Both the position numbers and the translations under genes were made by a program. A model generated the notes under the pieces. The model saw only the letters and a list, made by a program, of their open reading frames with translations. It made no database searches and was not told the DNA's origin. DNA of 64,000 nucleotides from an uncultured Clostridia bacterium (lineage in GTDB: Bacteria; Bacillota; Clostridia; TANB77; CAG-465), in NCBI GenBank assembly GCA_944387375.1, contig CALXEQ010000005.1:1-64000 (forward strand). The letters are read 5' to 3'. This document shows positions 61,279 to 64,000 of the stretch, one piece after another (position 1 is the stretch's first letter; every line of letters begins with the position of its first letter).

Positions 61279-63963
61279 TTAACATTCTTCTTTTTTTGAA
61301 GATATAGCTCTTGCAATTATATAGCCTACTATACTAATTGCAGATACTGCTAATACTATCATCATGTTGTCACTTAATAGACCACCAGTTTTTGGTAATT
61401 CAGCTTTATGGTTGTATACAACAGCTTCGATTAAGTCATTGTTTTCAACTATGCTAAATTCATGTTCTTGGCCATCCATTATATATCCATCTGGAGCTTC
61501 TATTTCTTTAAAGTAGTATGTTCCATATGGTAAGTTACTAGATGTAGCAATACCATTTTCATCTGTTATTATTTCCTCTATAACATTTCTTTCAGAATCT
61601 AATATAGCAAATTTAACATCTTTTAATGGTGTATTTGTTCCATCTACTAATTTAGTGATTTGTAATTTACCTTTTACAAAGTTATTTACAACATTTTCTA
61701 CAACGTTTTGTCCGTCATATTCAATTGTAAATTTATGTGCTTCTTCATCAATTACAATTCCTTCTGGAGCTTCTACTTCTTTATAATAGTAAGTTCCTTT
61801 TTCAAGTTCACAAGATTCTGCAATACCTTCTTCGTTAGTTGTCATATCGCATATAAAGTTCATATCTTCATCGTAGATTTCAAATTTTACACCTGCAAGA
61901 GGTTCACTATTTTCATCTACTTTAATTATTTTTAATTTACCTTCTTGTAAATCATTAACTACTGTTTTTTGAACAACTTGATTATTTTCTGTTAATATAA
62001 ATTCATGTTCAGCTTCATCCATAACAACGTTATCTGGAGCTTCAGTTTCTTTGTAGTAATATGTTCCTACTGGTAAATCTTTAGATACAGCAACACCATT
62101 TTCATCTGTTGTTATTGTATCAACAACATTTTTATTTTCATCTAAGATATCAAACTTAACGCCTTCTAATGTTGCACCATTACTATCATATTTAGTAATT
62201 TGTAGTTTACCTTTTTCAGGATAGTTTACAACTTTTACAGCTTTTAATTCGCCTTCATTGTTTAACTTAAATTCATATTCTGTAGAATCCATTATATAAC
62301 CATCTGGAACTTCTACTTCTTTATAATAGTATGTTCCTGGTAATAAATCTTTAGATACAGCAACACCATTTTCATCTGTTGTTATTGTATCAACAACATT
62401 TTTACTTTCATCTAAGATATCAAATTTAACGTTGGCAATTGGAGTATCTTTATCATCTACTTTAGTGATTTTTAATGATCCTCTAACTTTTTCATTTTCA
62501 ACGTCTACTCTTAAAACTTGACCATTAGTTTCTAATTTAAATTCATATACGCCTGTATCCATAATTACATTATCTGGAGCTTCTATTTCTTGATAGTAAT
62601 ATGTTCCTAATGGTAAATCAGTTACACCAGCTAAACCATCTGCATTTGTTGTAATTGTTTGAATAACTTCTTTTTCATCATTCATGATATTGAATTTTAC
62701 ACCTTCTATAGGTGTTCCTTCATCATCAGTTTTTACAACTATAATTGTTCCTCTTGTTCTTTCATTTTCTACTTCTACATATGTTGTTTCAGCTTTTTTA
62801 ACTGTAACATTAGTAGTAGCATTAGTTATAGTATAACCTTTTGGTGCTTCAGTTTCAATTAATACATAATCTCCTACTGGAACATTAGTAAATATAATTT
62901 TACCATCTACACTAGTTTCAACTTCTTCAGCAATTACTGTTCCATCAGCTCTTTCAAGTCTAAATTTTGCACCTGCTACAGGTTTATCTGTATCATCAAT
63001 TTTTGTTAACTCGATTCTACCATAACTTTGACCTGGTGTCCAATTAATTGTTATTGGTTGACGCATATTAACAGGTACTGTATCTAATCTAACATAGTCT
63101 TGTGTATTACCAGATTGTGTATAGATACAACCAACTGTTCTGTCAACATCTGATGCAAATACTAAATTAAATGATGTTTTTGCTTCACTAGAACTCATTC
63201 TTACATATACAGAATCACCATTTGCTACGCTAGTTTTTGTATTACCTTGTGCATCTGTAATTCTTGCTGATGCTGGAGCATTTTCTAATGTAGCTGTTAT
63301 AGATCTAACATTAGATTTATCTACTCCTGTAACATCTACTTTGTAAGGTCCCATTAAAGCATCGTCACCTATATAACTTAATGTTGCATTTTGAGTAGTA
63401 ACTGTTAATGTAGGTACATCTGTGTAAGGATCAGATTCTGCCATAGCTACTAATTTTTTAGCGGCTGCTACAGATCTTTGATAAAAACCTTCCATACCAG
63501 CTTTTGGTGTTACGTTTTCAACTCTAAATATTAAACCAGCTTTGTGAGATTCACCAGTTCTGTTTAATACTTCCCATAACGCCATTTGTGTTGCCATGTA
63601 TGCTTCATCTTCAGTGTTACATCCTAAAGACGCTGGTGAACAATTTGGATAACCATGTATCAAAATTGCTAAACCTTGGTCTGATAGGTAATCTCTAAAT
63701 GTCATAGTACCACTTGGTATACCAAAAGTATAGTCTATACAGTAAGCAGTAGTTCCACCTAAAGTTGAATTACTATAAAACACGCTTTTTCCATTATATG
63801 AGTCCCAACCTACAGATACAGCTCCTGGAGCATATACTTGTAGTTGGTTAGCTGTTGCTTTTACTGCAAATGGACTAAACTCTAAGGTAAGTAATACTAC
63901 TAATAGTATCATACTGGCAATTTTAAGTCTTAATCTTTTTGCATTTTTAAAAAACTTTACCAT
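61279..63963 (-). CDS. LPKTG cell-wall adhesin with thioester domain and six SpaA/Cna-B repeats
   Basis: About 894 residues. A signal peptide (about 1-37) precedes the thioester domain, with Cys75 in TTAYCIDYTFG and Gln126 in ATQMALWEV. A linker domain is followed by six repeats of exactly 90 residues, with Lys in KxDD-like strands, Glu in KEVEAP and Asn in VVN, the pattern for internal isopeptide bonds. It ends in LPKTGG, a hydrophobic helix and SSKKEEC, a sortase signal. The family uses thioesters to bind host proteins covalently. I place the start at MVKFFK, with AGGAGGG 8 bases upstream. Confidence 0.93.
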   Translation of the reverse strand: MVKFFKNAKRLRLKIASMILLVVLLTLEFSPFAVKATANQLQVYAPGAVSVGWDSYNGKSVFYSNSTLGGTTAYCIDYTFGIPSGTMTFRDYLSDQGLAILIHGYPNCSPASLGCNTEDEAYMATQMALWEVLNRTGESHKAGLIFRVENVTPKAGMEGFYQRSVAAAKKLVAMAESDPYTDVPTLTVTTQNATLSYIGDDALMGPYKVDVTGVDKSNVRSITATLENAPASARITDAQGNTKTSVANGDSVYVRMSSSEAKTSFNLVFASDVDRTVGCIYTQSGNTQDYVRLDTVPVNMRQPITINWTPGQSYGRIELTKIDDTDKPVAGAKFRLERADGTVIAEEVETSVDGKIIFTNVPVGDYVLIETEAPKGYTITNATTNVTVKKAETTYVEVENERTRGTIIVVKTDDEGTPIEGVKFNIMNDEKEVIQTITTNADGLAGVTDLPLGTYYYQEIEAPDNVIMDTGVYEFKLETNGQVLRVDVENEKVRGSLKITKVDDKDTPIANVKFDILDESKNVVDTITTDENGVAVSKDLLPGTYYYKEVEVPDGYIMDSTEYEFKLNNEGELKAVKVVNYPEKGKLQITKYDSNGATLEGVKFDILDENKNVVDTITTDENGVAVSKDLPVGTYYYKETEAPDNVVMDEAEHEFILTENNQVVQKTVVNDLQEGKLKIIKVDENSEPLAGVKFEIYDEDMNFICDMTTNEEGIAESCELEKGTYYYKEVEAPEGIVIDEEAHKFTIEYDGQNVVENVVNNFVKGKLQITKLVDGTNTPLKDVKFAILDSERNVIEEIITDENGIATSSNLPYGTYYFKEIEAPDGYIMDGQEHEFSIVENNDLIEAVVYNHKAELPKTGGLLSDNMMIVLAVSAISIVGYIIARAISSKKEEC
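61405..63021 (-). repeat. six 270-base tandem repeats in the adhesin gene
   Basis: Repeat borders fall every 270 bases (63021, 62751, 62481, 62211, 61941, 61671), the last copy ending near 61405. Copies 3 and 4 share a block of about 86 bases (62075-62160 and 62345-62430) with only two differences, a sign of recent duplication or gene conversion. The other copies are more divergent. Confidence 0.85.
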
Positions 63964-64000
63964 AAATACATCCCTCCTATAAAACAAACCTTAATGTTTT

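Overview
The window is a very AT-rich, gene-dense stretch of a spore-forming, Gram-positive Clostridia-type chromosome. The sporulation genes gpr, spoIIP, spoVAC-D-E, spoIIAA-AB, spoIIM, yunB and a SipL-like coat gene, together with ctsR-mcsA-mcsB-clpC and the ribosomal set, all point to a Firmicute. I cannot name the species from sequence alone. I see no transposon, prophage, CRISPR array or tRNA gene. Most genes read leftward (minus strand).

Layout. 1-455: the 5' end of a 16S rRNA gene leaving the window, with two tandem promoters. 456-7770: a secreted VanY-type peptidase, a zinc-ribbon protein and the CtsR-regulated protein-quality operon. 7774-13430: nucleotidyltransferase, membrane protein, dnaG and rpoD. 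13470-17561: poorly known envelope or cytosolic proteins, ending with the germination protease gpr. 17605-23581: holA, trmFO, topA, spoIIP and a DivIVA-domain gene. 23717-26067 (plus strand): spoVAC-D-E and two small spore-coat-like genes. 26107-34417: mrnC, a divergent groES-groEL pair, scpA, deoD, recA-recX and an HD/EAL protein. 34546-35500 (plus): rplM-rpsI. 35573-41653: housekeeping phosphatases, sipL-like and yunB, veg and a C-terminal protease. 41907-49875: rpsU, two pseudouridine synthases, hslO, spoIIAA-AB, a class B sortase, a Xer recombinase, spoIIM, rnhA and tmcAL. 49902-52107: an ECF sigma operon with two related envelope proteins. 52225-57307: the adk-map and infA-rpmJ-rpsM-rpsK-rpsD-rpoA-rplQ block. 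57385-63963: tsaC, a tiny LPVTGG membrane protein, a 1-kb gene desert, a membrane-anchored thioester-like protein and a large LPKTG adhesin with six 90-residue repeats.

How the parts connect. CtsR, McsA, McsB and ClpC form one proteolysis circuit. DnaG, RpoD, HolA, TopA, ScpA, RecA and RecX serve DNA replication, transcription and chromosome upkeep. The sporulation genes cover compartment-specific sigma control (SpoIIAA/AB), engulfment (SpoIIP/SpoIIM), coat assembly (SipL-like), dipicolinate uptake (SpoVA) and outgrowth (GPR). The sortase and the LPKTG adhesin belong to the cell surface, but they lie 15 kb apart.

The least expected signals are these. (1) The ribosome binding sites of gpr and spoIIM, both sporulation genes behind housekeeping genes, each lie in the 3' arm of a perfect inverted repeat that fills or nearly fills the intergenic gap. 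(2) A paralogue of the thioester adhesin has Ser where the thioester Cys should be and has no sorting signal. (3) A roughly 62-residue protein is little more than an LPVTGG sorting tail. (4) The spoIIAA-AB pair has no sigF behind it. (5) The groES-groEL pair lacks CIRCE, a CtsR box and the GGM tail. (6) A 14-codon ORF with a strong ribosome binding site lies upstream of the sipL-like gene.
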